DNA of 64,000 bases from Bradyrhizobium barranii subsp. apii (GCF_011516635.5 NZ_CP096255.1:9745501-9809500); one strand, 5' to 3'. Positions 1 through 8,708 are shown, counted from the stretch's first letter. Made by a program: numbers and translations. The notes: a model not told the origin generated them from the sequence alone.

Positions 1-902
1 AGAATTTCTCCTTCATCGCCATCGCCACCCTCGGCGTCACCTTCGTGATCATCACCGGCGGCATCGATTTGTCGGTCGGCTCGATGATGTGCTTCTCCGC
101 CATGATCACCTCGATGGTCATGACCGAGCTGTCGGCGCCCGGCTCGCCCGCAGGCTCGCTGTTCGTGCATATGGCCGCCGACGGCAAGACCGTGCTGGCC
201 AACGTGCCGGGTCTGATCCTGCTGATCTCCATCCTCGCGGGGCTCGGCGTCGCGCTGATTGCGGGCCTCGTCAACGGCTTCTGTATCGCCGTGCTCGGCC
301 TGTCGCCCTTCGTCACCACGCTCGGCATGCTCTCGATCGTGCGTGGGCTCGGCTATGTCGTCTCCAACGGTCGCGGCAGTTTTCCTGGCGGGCCGGACGC
401 TGATTACTTCTACGCGCTCACCTCGGGCGACGTGCTCGGCGTGCCCGTACCCTTCATCTACCTCGTGATCCTCGCGCTGGCGATGGCTGTGGTCCTGCAC
501 CACAGCTCGTTCGGCCGCCACGTGTTCGCGCTCGGAGGCAACGAGAAGGCCGCCGAACTCACGGGCATACCGGTCGTGCGGGTGAAGATCGAGGTCTATG
601 TGATCTGCGCGCTTGCCGCAGGGCTCCAGGGCATCATCATCTCCGGCTGGCTCGGATCCGCGCCCGCCAACATGGCGACGTCCTACGAGCTCAACGTGAT
701 CGCGGCGGCCGTCATCGGCGGTGCCAACCTCGCCGGCGGCATCGGCGGTCCGTTGGGGGCCATCGTCGGCTGCGTGCTGCTGGAAGTGATCCGCAACGGC
801 CTCGTGCTGGCACAGGTCAGCTCCTACTGGCAGCAGACGCTGGTTGGCGTGATCATCATCCTGGCGGTGCTGGTCGATCGCATCCGCTCGCGGATGATCT
901 GA
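1..902 (+). CDS. Sugar ABC transporter permease (RbsC/BPD_transp_2 type), 5' truncated
   Basis: This is the inner-membrane permease of a ribose/xylose-type carbohydrate importer. The reading frame is open from the first bases of the window, so the true start lies upstream and about 299 residues are visible. The early motif TGGIDLSVGSM is the hallmark of RbsC-like permeases, and several hydrophobic segments follow (LILLISILAGLGVALIAGL, FIYLVILALAMAVVL). The C-terminal part has the glycine-rich stretch VIGGANLAGGIGG typical of the family. The binding protein gene follows about 95 bp downstream on the same strand. The ATPase gene is presumably off the left edge. The family call is firm; the sugar is not known. 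Confidence 0.93.
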   Translation, partial: NFSFIAIATLGVTFVIITGGIDLSVGSMMCFSAMITSMVMTELSAPGSPAGSLFVHMAADGKTVLANVPGLILLISILAGLGVALIAGLVNGFCIAVLGLSPFVTTLGMLSIVRGLGYVVSNGRGSFPGGPDADYFYALTSGDVLGVPVPFIYLVILALAMAVVLHHSSFGRHVFALGGNEKAAELTGIPVVRVKIEVYVICALAAGLQGIIISGWLGSAPANMATSYELNVIAAAVIGGANLAGGIGGPLGAIVGCVLLEVIRNGLVLAQVSSYWQQTLVGVIIILAVLVDRIRSRMI

Positions 903-996
903 ACTGACGTCGTTCCGGGAGGGCAACGAAAATGTCGCCTGTCCGCTCCCCGGACGATCTTGAGAGGATGGGCGCCAGAGAAGGGTGGAGGAAACA

Positions 997-1929
997 ATGA
1001 GGAAACTTCTTCTTGCCGGCATCGCGGTCGCGATGATGGCGACGCCGGCGTTTGCCGCGAACTACCGTTTCGTGATCGTGCCCAAGGCGATGAACAATCC
1101 GTTCTTCGACTTCGCGCGCGATGGCTGCCTGAAGCGTGCCAAGGAGCTCGGCAACATCGAGTGCATCTACAAGGGGCCGGTGGAGCATGAGCCGGCGACG
1201 CAGGCGCAGATCATCCAGGACTTCGTCACCCAGAAGGTCGACGGCCTCGCCATCTCGGTCGCCGACGTTGCGGCCATGACCAAGTCGATCGAGGCGGCGA
1301 CCGCGGCCGGCATCCCCGTCATCACCTTCGATGCCGATGCGCCTGGCTCCAAGCGGATCGCCTATATCGGCACCAACAACAAGGAGTTCGGCGTCGCGCT
1401 TGGCAAGGAGCTCTTGAAGCTGCGGCCCGATGGCGGCAAATACGCGATGGTCTCGGGCGGTCCGGGCGCCAAGAATCTCGCCGAGCGCGTCGACGGCGTC
1501 CGCGAGGCGCTGAAGGGCTCGAAATGGACCGAGGTCGCGGGCTCGCCGACCTTCTGCAACGACGATCCGGCGCTGGCGGTCCAGCAGATGACGGATATGC
1601 GCACCGCCACGCCCGACCTCGCCTCGATCGTTCCCATCGGCGGCTGGCCGATGTTCGCCCCCGAAGGCTTCAAGGCCTTCGCCTCCAGGAACAAGAAGGA
1701 CATCGACTCCGGCAAGTTCACGCTGGTCGTCGCCGATACGCTGAAGATGCAGCTTGAACTGCTGCGCGACGGTTACGCCAATGCGCTGGTCGGCCAGCGA
1801 CCGTTCGAGATGGGCGAGAAGGCGATGGATACGCTGCTCGCCATCAAGAAGGGCGAGAAGGTACCCGAGATCGTCTATACCGGCCTCGATCTCGTGACCA
1901 AGGACAACGTTGCGCAGATGTTGAAGTAG
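997..1929 (+). CDS. Sugar ABC transporter substrate-binding protein
   Basis: Periplasmic binding protein of the LacI/RbsB fold (Peripla_BP_4 type), about 310 residues, which delivers a sugar to the permease encoded just upstream. The N-terminus MRKLLLAGIAVAMMATPAFA is a clear Sec signal peptide ending in an AFA cleavage motif. The mature protein starts a beta strand (YRFVIVPKAMNNPFF) as in RbsB homologues, and PVITFDADAPGS and YIGTNN are typical hinge and ligand-pocket segments. ATG 997 is preferred over GTG 985 because GGAGGA at 987-992 is the ribosome binding site and would otherwise be coding. The downstream oxidoreductase and lactonase suggest an aldose ligand, possibly fucose- or rhamnose-like; that is inference. 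Confidence 0.92.
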   Translation: MRKLLLAGIAVAMMATPAFAANYRFVIVPKAMNNPFFDFARDGCLKRAKELGNIECIYKGPVEHEPATQAQIIQDFVTQKVDGLAISVADVAAMTKSIEAATAAGIPVITFDADAPGSKRIAYIGTNNKEFGVALGKELLKLRPDGGKYAMVSGGPGAKNLAERVDGVREALKGSKWTEVAGSPTFCNDDPALAVQQMTDMRTATPDLASIVPIGGWPMFAPEGFKAFASRNKKDIDSGKFTLVVADTLKMQLELLRDGYANALVGQRPFEMGEKAMDTLLAIKKGEKVPEIVYTGLDLVTKDNVAQMLK

Positions 1930-1963
1930 GAGCGTCGCCAGCCCCGTGCTCCTGCGATCCTCT

Positions 1964-1988
1964 CCCGCTTGCGGTTTCCGCAAGCGGG
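1964..1988 (+). terminator. Strong hairpin between binding protein and aldo/keto reductase genes
   Basis: An 11-bp perfect inverted repeat (CCCGCTTGCGG, TTT loop, CCGCAAGCGGG) lies 35 bp after the binding protein stop. There is no T-run after it, so an mRNA-stabilising or attenuating intercistronic stem is as likely as a terminator. Such stems are common after abundant binding protein genes. Confidence 0.55.
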
Positions 1989-2030
1989 GGAGATGATTTG
2001 GACGGTTGGAAGGAAGACTTTTGGAAGGCA

Positions 2031-3014
2031 ATGGGAATGAAACGATCGCGGCTCGGCTCCCTCGACGTCACCTCTATCGGTCTCGGTTCGGCCCCGCTCG
2101 GCGGATTGTTCACCGCCGTCAGCGATACCGATGCGTTCGCCACGATCGAGCGCGCCTGGTCGGCCGGCATCCGCTTCTACGACACCGCGCCGCTCTACGG
2201 CTTTGGCCTCGCCGAACGGCGGATCGGCGCTTTCCTGCTGCAGCAGCCGCGCGACTCCTACGTCATCTCGACCAAGGTCGGTCGTCTGCTGCGCGCGCCT
2301 GATGGCGCGGCCGCCGAGGACGCGCACTACAAGGGTACGTCGCGCGAGCGGCCGGTGTTCGACTTCTCCTATGACGGCGTGATGCGTTCGGTGGAGGAGA
2401 GCCTGACGCGCCTTGGGCTCGACCGCATCGATGTCCTGCTCGTGCATGATCCCGACGATCACTATGACGACGCCGTGGCCGGCGCCTTCCGCGCGCTCCA
2501 GCGCCTGCGCGCCGACGGCACGGTCAAGGCGATCGGTGCCGGCATGAACCAGTCGGAAATGTTGGTTCGTTTTGCCCAGGCCGTTGCGGTCGACTGCTTC
2601 CTGCTCGCCGGCCGCTACACGCTGCTCGACCAGGGCGCGCTGGATGCGCTATTTCCGGTCTGCCGCGAGAAGAACATCGGCATCCTGCTCGGCGGCATCT
2701 ACAACAGCGGCATTCTGGCCAATCCGCATCCCGGCGCGAAGTTCAACTATCAGGACGCCGACGCGGCGCTGATCGCGCGTGCGCTCGAGCTCGACGAGCT
2801 CTGCCGCAAGCACGGGACCGAGCTGAAGGCCGCCGCGCTCCAGTTCTGCATGGCCCATCCGGCGGTCACAATTGCCGTGCTAGGCGCGCGCAACGCCGCG
2901 GAAGTTTCCGACAACATCGCGATGTCGGAGAAGGCGGTGCCGCAAGCCTTCTGGCAGGAGCTGCGTGCGCGCAAACTCGTCGACGCACGCGCGCCGTTGC
3001 CGGGCGGAGCGTGA
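2031..3014 (+). CDS. Aldo/keto reductase (D-threo-aldose 1-dehydrogenase / L-fucose dehydrogenase-like)
   Basis: NAD(P)-dependent aldo/keto reductase of about 327 residues. It opens with RLGSLDVTSIGLGSAPLGG, and FYDTAPLYGFGLAERRIG carries the catalytic Asp and Tyr of the family. STKVGRLLR contains the active-site Lys, and VLLVHDPDD contains the His-equivalent region. This subgroup oxidises free aldoses such as L-fucose to the 1,5-lactone, or acts on pyridoxal. ATG 2031 or 2037 is preferred over an upstream TTG at 1998 because GGAAG precedes them. The next gene encodes a lactonase-like amidohydrolase 4 bp after this stop, which supports an aldose to aldonolactone to aldonate route fed by the upstream ABC importer. 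The exact substrate is inferred. Confidence 0.88.
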   Translation: MGMKRSRLGSLDVTSIGLGSAPLGGLFTAVSDTDAFATIERAWSAGIRFYDTAPLYGFGLAERRIGAFLLQQPRDSYVISTKVGRLLRAPDGAAAEDAHYKGTSRERPVFDFSYDGVMRSVEESLTRLGLDRIDVLLVHDPDDHYDDAVAGAFRALQRLRADGTVKAIGAGMNQSEMLVRFAQAVAVDCFLLAGRYTLLDQGALDALFPVCREKNIGILLGGIYNSGILANPHPGAKFNYQDADAALIARALELDELCRKHGTELKAAALQFCMAHPAVTIAVLGARNAAEVSDNIAMSEKAVPQAFWQELRARKLVDARAPLPGGA

Positions 3015-3018
3015 GGGC

Positions 3019-3870
3019 ATGATCATCGACGGCCATCAGCATTTCTGGGATCCGTCGCGCGCCGACTATCCCTGGATGGACGCGCCGGAATTGGCCTCGA
3101 TCCGCCGCGCCTTCGGCCCCGCCGATCTCGCGCCGCTGTTGAAAGCAAACGGCATCGACGCGAGCATCGTGGTGCAGTGCCGCTCCGCGCTGGAGGAGAC
3201 CGAGGAATTCTTGCGGATCGCGCATGCGACGCCCTCGGTGATTGGCGTCGTTGGCTGGGCCGATCTGACGGACGGTGCGCTTGGCGACACGCTCGACCGC
3301 TTGCGCGCTTCGCCCGGCGGCGACAGGCTGGTCGGCATTCGTCACCAGGTGCATGACGAGGCCGATCCGGACTGGCTGCTGCGCGAGGACGTTCAACGTG
3401 GCCTCACCGCAACGTTCGCCCGCGATCTCGCCTACGATTTTCTCGTCCGCACCCGCGAATTGCCTGCCGCGATCGCAACTGCGCAGGCCTTTCCGCAAGC
3501 GCGTTTCGTGCTTGACCACGCCGCAAAACCGCCGATCGCCGATGGCGGAAGCGCCGAATGGGCCGATCGCATCGCGGCTCTCGCGGCCTGCGGCAATGTC
3601 TGGTGCAAGATTTCGGGCCTCGCGACAGAAGCGGTGTGGAGTGACTGGGATGCCGAGCGGCTGTTTCCGTTCGTCGAACATGCCGCAACATGTTTTGGCG
3701 AGGATCGCCTGATCTTCGGCTCGGACTGGCCGGTGTGTCTGCTTGCCGGGAGTTATGGCGAGATCAAGGGGGCGCTGGAAGCGTGCCTGGCGAAGCTGGG
3801 TCCGAATGTTCGAGAGAGGGCATTTGGCGTGAATGCGAAGAGAGCCTATCGGCTGGCAACTGCAAGCTAA
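3019..3870 (+). CDS. Amidohydrolase family protein (L-fuconolactonase-like)
   Basis: Metal-dependent hydrolase of the amidohydrolase_2 type, about 283 residues. It begins with the metal-binding HxH motif in MIIDGHQHFWDP, and has later conserved histidines in VGIRHQVHDEAD and FVLDHAAKPP plus the terminal aspartate in IFGSDWPVCLL. These features match lactonases such as L-fucono-1,5-lactonase and L-rhamnonolactonase. It starts 4 bp after the aldo/keto reductase stop, so the two are probably co-translated. The likely role is hydrolysis of the lactone made by that enzyme. The family call is strong; the substrate is inferred from context. Confidence 0.87.
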   Translation: MIIDGHQHFWDPSRADYPWMDAPELASIRRAFGPADLAPLLKANGIDASIVVQCRSALEETEEFLRIAHATPSVIGVVGWADLTDGALGDTLDRLRASPGGDRLVGIRHQVHDEADPDWLLREDVQRGLTATFARDLAYDFLVRTRELPAAIATAQAFPQARFVLDHAAKPPIADGGSAEWADRIAALAACGNVWCKISGLATEAVWSDWDAERLFPFVEHAATCFGEDRLIFGSDWPVCLLAGSYGEIKGALEACLAKLGPNVRERAFGVNAKRAYRLATAS

Positions 3871-3884
3871 GGGCCGGGCTCTTG

Positions 3885-4048
3885 CTTACCCTCCCCTGGA
3901 GGGGGAGGGTCGATCGCGCGTAGCGCGAGCGGGGTGGGGTGATCTCTCCGCTCGAGCACCGCATTGGTGGAGAGACTGTCACCCCACCCCGTCTCACATT
4001 TCGCTGCGCTCAATGTGAGCCGACCCTCCCCCTCCAGGGGAGGGTAAG
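3885..4048. repeat. Long inverted repeat at a convergent junction
   Basis: A perfect 28-bp inverted repeat (3885-3912 against 4021-4048, built on CTCCCCTGGAGGGGGAGGG) encloses a second stem formed by GGGGTGGGGTGATCTCTCC and its partner near 3976-3998. The element sits between the amidohydrolase (+) and the NTF2-like gene (-), where it could terminate both. Related CTCCC/GGGAG elements occur at 23504, 19541 and 60829. Confidence 0.85.
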
Positions 4049-4053
4049 AGACG

Positions 4054-4419
4054 TCACGCGCCCGCGGGCACCTGGTCCAGAAATCCCGTGATGCTCCTGA
4101 TGCGCCCGTCCTTCAGCACGGCGAAGTCGGTGCCCTTGATCGGGCTGTCGACACCGTCGGGACCAAGGCCCCACGAAAAGCGGACATGCTCGCCGTAGCC
4201 GTTGGGCTCGCCGATCAGCGTGAACTTGAAGTCGGGGAAACGCTGCTGCACGCCCGCGATCAGCGCGTCGATGCCGTCCCGGCCGTCACCCTTCATCAGG
4301 GGATCGACATAGCTCGCATCCGCCGTCCAGTTTTCGCTGAGCAGTTCGCGACGGCGGCCTGCGGCGCGCTCGTTCCAGAGCTCGATATAGCGGCGGGCGA
4401 TGGTGACGGGGTCGGTCAT
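4054..4419 (-). CDS. Nuclear transport factor 2 (SnoaL-like) family protein
   Basis: Small cytoplasmic protein of 121 residues with the NTF2/SnoaL cone fold: the opening helix DPVTIARRYIELWNERAAGR, then ENWTADASYVDPLMKGDGRDG, and the later strand HVRFSWGLGPDG. Members are ligand-binding proteins or isomerases, and many act on small hydrophobic molecules. Nothing in the sequence identifies the ligand. It lies downstream of the RidA gene on the same strand with about 150 bp between, so co-transcription is possible but not certain. Confidence 0.8.
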   Translation of the reverse strand: MTDPVTIARRYIELWNERAAGRRRELLSENWTADASYVDPLMKGDGRDGIDALIAGVQQRFPDFKFTLIGEPNGYGEHVRFSWGLGPDGVDSPIKGTDFAVLKDGRIRSITGFLDQVPAGA

Positions 4420-4573
4420 GGTGCTCTCCTTCGATGGCGCCGTGTTCGGCTGTCTCGACTATCGAAGGTTCGCACGCGCAGATCGATTACCTCGGAGGTC
4501 ATGCGTACGCAGAAAAGAAGCGCGATGATGCTCTCATCGCGCTTCGGACGTTCGCAACAATCTCAGCGCGAAT

Positions 4574-4924
4574 TTACTGCGCCGCGGTGACCATGATCTC
4601 GACGGTGTACTGTGCAGCCGCGAGCTTGGCTTCGACGGTGGCGCGAGCCGGGGTGTTGCCGGGCGAGACCCAAGCGTCCCACACCGCGTTCATCTCGGCA
4701 AAGGTCTTCATGTCGGTGATGTAGATCGTGGCCGAGAGCAGCTTCGACTTGTCGGTGCCGGCCTTGGCGAGATGGCTGTCGATGGTCGCCAGGATGTCCT
4801 GGGTCTGCTTCGTGACGCTTTCACCGGCGGCCTTGTTGGCGACGACGCCGGCGAGATAGACGGTGTTGCCGTGCACGACGACCTGGCTCATGCGCGGGCC
4901 GGTTTCGAAACGCTGAATGCTCAT
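4574..4924 (-). CDS. RidA family protein (YjgF/YER057c/UK114)
   Basis: A 116-residue member of the Rid family, trimeric enzymes or chaperone-like proteins. The archetype RidA hydrolyses reactive enamine/imine intermediates from PLP enzymes. Visible family features are VYLAGVVANKAAGESV, the central helix QTQDILATIDSHLAKAGTDKS and the C-terminal PARATVEAKLAAAQYTVEI. The Arg in PARATVE matches the conserved substrate carboxylate-binding arginine of active RidA proteins. The start is the only plausible ATG. Subgroup assignment (RidA or Rid1-7) needs a tree. Confidence 0.88.
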   Translation of the reverse strand: MSIQRFETGPRMSQVVVHGNTVYLAGVVANKAAGESVTKQTQDILATIDSHLAKAGTDKSKLLSATIYITDMKTFAEMNAVWDAWVSPGNTPARATVEAKLAAAQYTVEIMVTAAQ

Positions 4925-4985
4925 TGGGGGATCTCCTGGTGGGAATGGCGGCCCTGTCTAGCCCAGCGCCCCCTGCTCTGCCACC

Positions 4986-5021
4986 CCGGGCACGCATGCG
5001 TTGCCGGGCACGCATGCGTTG
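4986..5021. repeat. 18-bp tandem duplication
   Basis: CCGGGCACGCATGCGTTG occurs twice head to tail in the gap between the RidA gene and the esterase gene. Each copy contains the palindrome GCATGC. It looks like a local slippage product. Confidence 0.8.
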
Positions 5022-5041
5022 CTCGCTGATGCACGCGTCGT

Positions 5042-5959
5042 TCACGGAAACTGACTGAAAAACGACCAGATCGTCTCGGCGCCGTCGATGTCGCGGTTCT
5101 GCGGCCCGAGCAGGCTGGTTGCAACCTTCGGGAAGCGGGCATCCGGAGCGTTGCCGGGCATGCGGTGGCCGCCATGGTTGATGCGATAGAGCACGACGTC
5201 GTGCCCTTTGGGACAGCGTGAGGAGATCCGTGTGACCGTAGACTGATCCGCGGGTGCCTTCTCGGGCAAATCGGTCACCTCGGCGTCATCGGTCTCGCAG
5301 CCATTGAGCTTGCGCCAGAAGGCCAGTGTCTCTTCGGTGGACCAGAACCCGTCTGCGGCATAATAGCTCGATCCGCGTCCGCCCTCGTAGGGGACCAGCG
5401 GGTCGGCCGTGCCGTTGATGAGCAGCATCGGCAGCGGCCGCGATGGATGGCAGGTGACTGCGGCCTCGTCCGTGAGATTCATGATCACGCTTGCGCCCGC
5501 CGCAAACAGATCGGCGCGCGCGCAAACCAGCGTCATCGCCATGGCGCCGCCATTGGAGGTGCCGGCGATATAGACACGCTTCGGGTCCGCCGTGCCGTTC
5601 GTCACCAGCGTCTCGACCAGCTTTGCGATGAAGGCGACATCGTCGGTGCCTTCGGGCGGGCCACGCAGCGCCGGTCCAGCTTTCGTCCGCGCATCGGCCC
5701 AGGCATGGTTGAGGCCATCAGGAAAGACCACGGCAAAACCCTCGCGCTTCGCGACCTGCGGCCACGCTGTGCGCGCGACCATGTCAGCGCCGCGCTGGGT
5801 CTTGCCGTGCAGCACGACCACGAGCGGCACCAGCCGCTTCGCCGGCAGTTGCGCGGTGTAGGATCGCTTCACGCCGTTGACGTCGATCGTATCGGCGGAT
5901 GCAGCAGAAGCTGCGGCCAATGCCGCAAGAAGCGCCCCGATCTGCATCCACCTCCGCAT
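5042..5959 (-). CDS. Exported alpha/beta-hydrolase, LpqC / PHB depolymerase-like esterase
   Basis: Secreted serine esterase of 305 residues. It has a signal peptide (IGALLAALAAASAASA), an oxyanion-type segment PLVVVLHGKTQRGADM, the nucleophile elbow GTSNGG, a candidate acid in NGTADPLVPYEGG and a catalytic His in RINHGGHRMPG. This arrangement matches the LpqC/COG3509 family, which includes PHB depolymerases and feruloyl-esterase-like enzymes. It is encoded directly after the FAD dehydrogenase on the same strand with a 3-bp gap, so it is probably the second gene of that operon. The true ester substrate is unknown. Confidence 0.87.
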   Translation of the reverse strand: MRRWMQIGALLAALAAASAASADTIDVNGVKRSYTAQLPAKRLVPLVVVLHGKTQRGADMVARTAWPQVAKREGFAVVFPDGLNHAWADARTKAGPALRGPPEGTDDVAFIAKLVETLVTNGTADPKRVYIAGTSNGGAMAMTLVCARADLFAAGASVIMNLTDEAAVTCHPSRPLPMLLINGTADPLVPYEGGRGSSYYAADGFWSTEETLAFWRKLNGCETDDAEVTDLPEKAPADQSTVTRISSRCPKGHDVVLYRINHGGHRMPGNAPDARFPKVATSLLGPQNRDIDGAETIWSFFSQFP

Positions 5960-5962
5960 GAT

Positions 5963-7621
5963 CTAGCCCACGGCCTTCGCCGCGGCGCGGCCGGCATTGC
6001 GGCCCGAGAACAGGCAGCCGCCGAGGAAGGTGCCTTCCAGCGAGCGATAGCCGTGCACGCCGCCGCCGCCGAAGCCTGCGGCTTCGCCGACCGCATAGAG
6101 GCCGGGAATGACGCTGCCCTCGCTGCCGAACACGCGCGAGTCGAGATCGGTCTCGAAACCGCCGAGCGTCTTGCGGGTGAGGATGTTGAGCTTGACCGCG
6201 ATCAGCGGCCCCTGCGCGGGATCGAGGATGCGGTGCGGAGAGGCGGTGCGGATCAGCTTGTCGCCGATATAGCGCCGCGCATTGTGGATGTTCATCACCT
6301 GCGCATCCTTGACGTAGGGGTTGGCGATCTCGCGGTCGCGCGCCTCGATCTGCATCCTGATGTGCTCGAGCTTGAGGAGGTCGCTGCCGGCGAGCTTGTT
6401 CATGGCCGCGACGAGATCCTCGATCTTGTCGCGTACGATGAAGTCGACACCATGGCTTTTGAATGCCTCCACCGGCGCCGGCGCGCCCTTGTTGGTGGCG
6501 CGGCGCAGGGTCATCCGCCAGCTCTTGCCGGTCAGATCAGGATTCTGCTCCGAGCCCGACAGCGCAAATTCCTTCTTGATGATGCTCTGGGTCAGGATGA
6601 ACCAGGAATAATCATAGCCCGTGGACATGATGTACTGGAGCTGGCCGAGCGTGTCGGAGCCGGGAAACAACGGCGCCGGCAGCCGCGTGCCTGTTGCGTC
6701 GAACCACATCGAGGACGGGCCGGGCAGGATGCGGATGCCGTGGCGCGGCCAGATCGGATTCCAGTTCTGGATGCCTTCGACATAATGCCACATGCGGTCG
6801 CGGTTGATCAGCCGCGCGCCCGATTTCTCGGTGATGCCGATCATGCGGCCGTCGACATGCTCGGGCACGCCGGAGATCATGAACTTCGGCGGCTCGCCAA
6901 GCCGCTTCGGCCAGTTCTGCCGCACCAGCTCGTGATTGCCGCCGATGCCGCCGGACGCCACGATCACGGCCTGTGCCTTCAGCGCGAACTCGCCGACCAC
7001 GTTGCGCGACGAGCTCTTGCCACGCTCGACATTGTCAGGGGCGAGCACGGCGCCGCTAATGCCGTCCACCGTGCCGTTGGTGATGGAGAGCGCATCGACG
7101 CGATGGCGGAACCTGAAGGTCAGCCGGCCGCTCTTCACGGCCTCGCGCGCACGGCGCTCGAACGGCTCGACGATGCCGGGGCCGGTTCCCCAGGTGACGT
7201 GGAAGCGCGGCACCGAATTGCCGTGGCCCATCGCGTCATAGCCGCCGCGCTCGGCCCAGCCGACCACCGGGAAGATGCGATGCCCCATCGCGCGCAGCCA
7301 GTCGCGTTTCTCGCCCGCCGCAAACGCCACATAGGCCTCGGCCCATTGGCGCGGCCAGAAATCCTCGTCGCGGTCGAAGCCGGCGGTGCCGAGCCAGTCC
7401 TGCATTGCGAGATCGAAGGAGTCCTTGATGCCGAGCCGGCGCTGCTCGGGAGAGTTGACCAGGAACAGGCCGCCGAACGACCAGAACGCCTGGCCGCCGA
7501 GCGACTGCTCGCCTTCCTGGTCGACCACGATCACCCGCTTGCCGGCGTCGGCGATCTCGGTTGCCGCCACCAGTCCCGATAGTCCCGCGCCGACGACGAT
7601 GACGTCTGTCTCTTCCGCCAT
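5963..7621 (-). CDS. FAD-binding dehydrogenase (fumarate reductase / ketosteroid dehydrogenase-like flavoprotein)
   Basis: Flavoprotein of about 552 residues. The N-terminal dinucleotide-binding motif is DVIVVGAGLSGLVAATEIA, and the C-terminal FAD-contacting region is VIPGLYAVGEAAGFGGGGVHG. The segment QSLGGQAFWSFGGLFLV marks the FAD_binding_2 group that includes 3-ketosteroid dehydrogenases and fumarate reductases. No haem or transmembrane domain is present, so it is predicted to be a soluble single-subunit oxidoreductase. ATG 7621 is preferred over an upstream in-frame start at 7675 because it has a purine-rich GGGGGGAA site and begins the conserved domain. The electron acceptor and substrate are not evident. 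Confidence 0.88.
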   Translation of the reverse strand: MAEETDVIVVGAGLSGLVAATEIADAGKRVIVVDQEGEQSLGGQAFWSFGGLFLVNSPEQRRLGIKDSFDLAMQDWLGTAGFDRDEDFWPRQWAEAYVAFAAGEKRDWLRAMGHRIFPVVGWAERGGYDAMGHGNSVPRFHVTWGTGPGIVEPFERRAREAVKSGRLTFRFRHRVDALSITNGTVDGISGAVLAPDNVERGKSSSRNVVGEFALKAQAVIVASGGIGGNHELVRQNWPKRLGEPPKFMISGVPEHVDGRMIGITEKSGARLINRDRMWHYVEGIQNWNPIWPRHGIRILPGPSSMWFDATGTRLPAPLFPGSDTLGQLQYIMSTGYDYSWFILTQSIIKKEFALSGSEQNPDLTGKSWRMTLRRATNKGAPAPVEAFKSHGVDFIVRDKIEDLVAAMNKLAGSDLLKLEHIRMQIEARDREIANPYVKDAQVMNIHNARRYIGDKLIRTASPHRILDPAQGPLIAVKLNILTRKTLGGFETDLDSRVFGSEGSVIPGLYAVGEAAGFGGGGVHGYRSLEGTFLGGCLFSGRNAGRAAAKAVG

Positions 7622-7870
7622 AGGTTCCCCCCTGTAGTTGTCCGGATTGAAGCCAGCCGTTGCAACTGAGATCAAGGGCTTGGCGCGTAAGACATCGTTA
7701 ACTTGTTCCGGTTTGGGACCGAGTCGGACCTGGTGCAGCGCGGGCGCAACACTGGATTTGAATTTGTTTTGAGCCAGCCGGCGTGCCTAGACAAAACCAC
7801 GGTTACGACGGACGCTAGCAACGCATCACCACCTGACACGCAGATTCGAATTCGACTGGGGCGGGGGACA

Positions 7871-8392
7871 ATGAAGTTTCTGACGGGGTTGCTCGCGGCG
7901 GTTCTCCTGATCGCGGGCATGGGGGCTTCTCACGCAGTGGTTCGGATTGCGGATGACCGCGGTGGCCGGATCGGAACCTACGTCGACAGATACCAGGACC
8001 TGCGCCAGTCAGGTGACACCGTCATCATCGACGGCCTCTGTGCCTCGGCCTGCACCATCGTCCTCGGCGCCATCCCGCGCGACCGCATCTGTGTGACCTC
8101 GCACGCGACGCTCGGCTTCCACGCCGCCTGGGATTTCGGCACCAACGGCCGCGCCGTCACCAATCCCGAAGCGACCCAGATGCTCTATGCGATGTATCCC
8201 TCGCAGGTGAAGCGCTGGATCAACCAGCGCGGCGGCCTCACCCCGCACATGCTCTTCCTGAGGGGCAAGCAGCTCCAGGCCATGTACAAGCCCTGCTACC
8301 TCGACGCGCAAGCCTCGACCAACCGGCCCCTGCGCCGGGCTCTCCCACAGGCGGAAGAGCTGGAGTCCGCTCGGGGCCAGCTGCTTCGCTGA
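7871..8392 (+). CDS. Exported ClpP-like (COG3904-type) hypothetical protein
   Basis: A 173-residue protein with a signal peptide (FLTGLLAAVLLIAGMGASHA). The segment IIDGLCASACTIVLGAI resembles the nucleophile region of periplasmic ClpP/crotonase-like proteins (COG3904), with Ser in SACT as candidate nucleophile. TSHATLGFHAAW supplies a candidate catalytic histidine. The N-terminal IGTYVDRYQDLRQSGDTVII fits the first alpha/beta unit of that fold. ATG 7871 was chosen over an upstream frame extension from 7703 because the signal peptide starts there. Activity is unproven; the family call is by motif only. Confidence 0.7.
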   Translation: MKFLTGLLAAVLLIAGMGASHAVVRIADDRGGRIGTYVDRYQDLRQSGDTVIIDGLCASACTIVLGAIPRDRICVTSHATLGFHAAWDFGTNGRAVTNPEATQMLYAMYPSQVKRWINQRGGLTPHMLFLRGKQLQAMYKPCYLDAQASTNRPLRRALPQAEELESARGQLLR

Positions 8393-8513
8393 CGTCATCG
8401 GCGCGATCTGACTCCGGGAAGTATTCCTTGGAACACCCGCGGCGCTTGCCCGGGCCCGGGCCAACGCCTATTTGAATGGCAAGGGAACCGGGGCCTTCGC
8501 CTCGATCGTTGTC

Positions 8514-8708
8514 ATGGCTCAACCACTGCACCCGGCCCAACCGCTACAGGACAATTCGCCCACTGCCGGCCGGCTGCCGTTCGTGCTGCTGTTGGCTGGC
8601 GCGGGGATCGGCGGTCTGGTCGTGCTCGGCGCGCTGGCGCTCTGGTTCCACTACGGCAGCCAGGTGTTCTTCGAAATGATCAGGACCGGCTTTGCCGCCT
8701 GCTTCTGA
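8514..8708 (+). CDS. Small single-pass membrane protein
   Basis: A 64-residue protein with a proline-rich N-terminus (MAQPLHPAQPL) and one transmembrane helix (LPFVLLLAGAGIGGLVVLGA). It ends 24 bp before the SCO gene on the same strand. No good ribosome binding site is visible before ATG 8514, and a TTG at 8472 is an alternative. I do not recognise the family. Position suggests a link to copper or oxidase assembly through the SCO protein, which is inference only. Confidence 0.55.
   Translation: MAQPLHPAQPLQDNSPTAGRLPFVLLLAGAGIGGLVVLGALALWFHYGSQVFFEMIRTGFAACF

Noticed and set aside
5447..7582. A 711-residue open frame on the plus strand
   Set aside because: It lies antisense to the FAD dehydrogenase and esterase genes, and its translation is Arg/Ala/His-rich without family motifs. 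High GC makes long antisense frames common.
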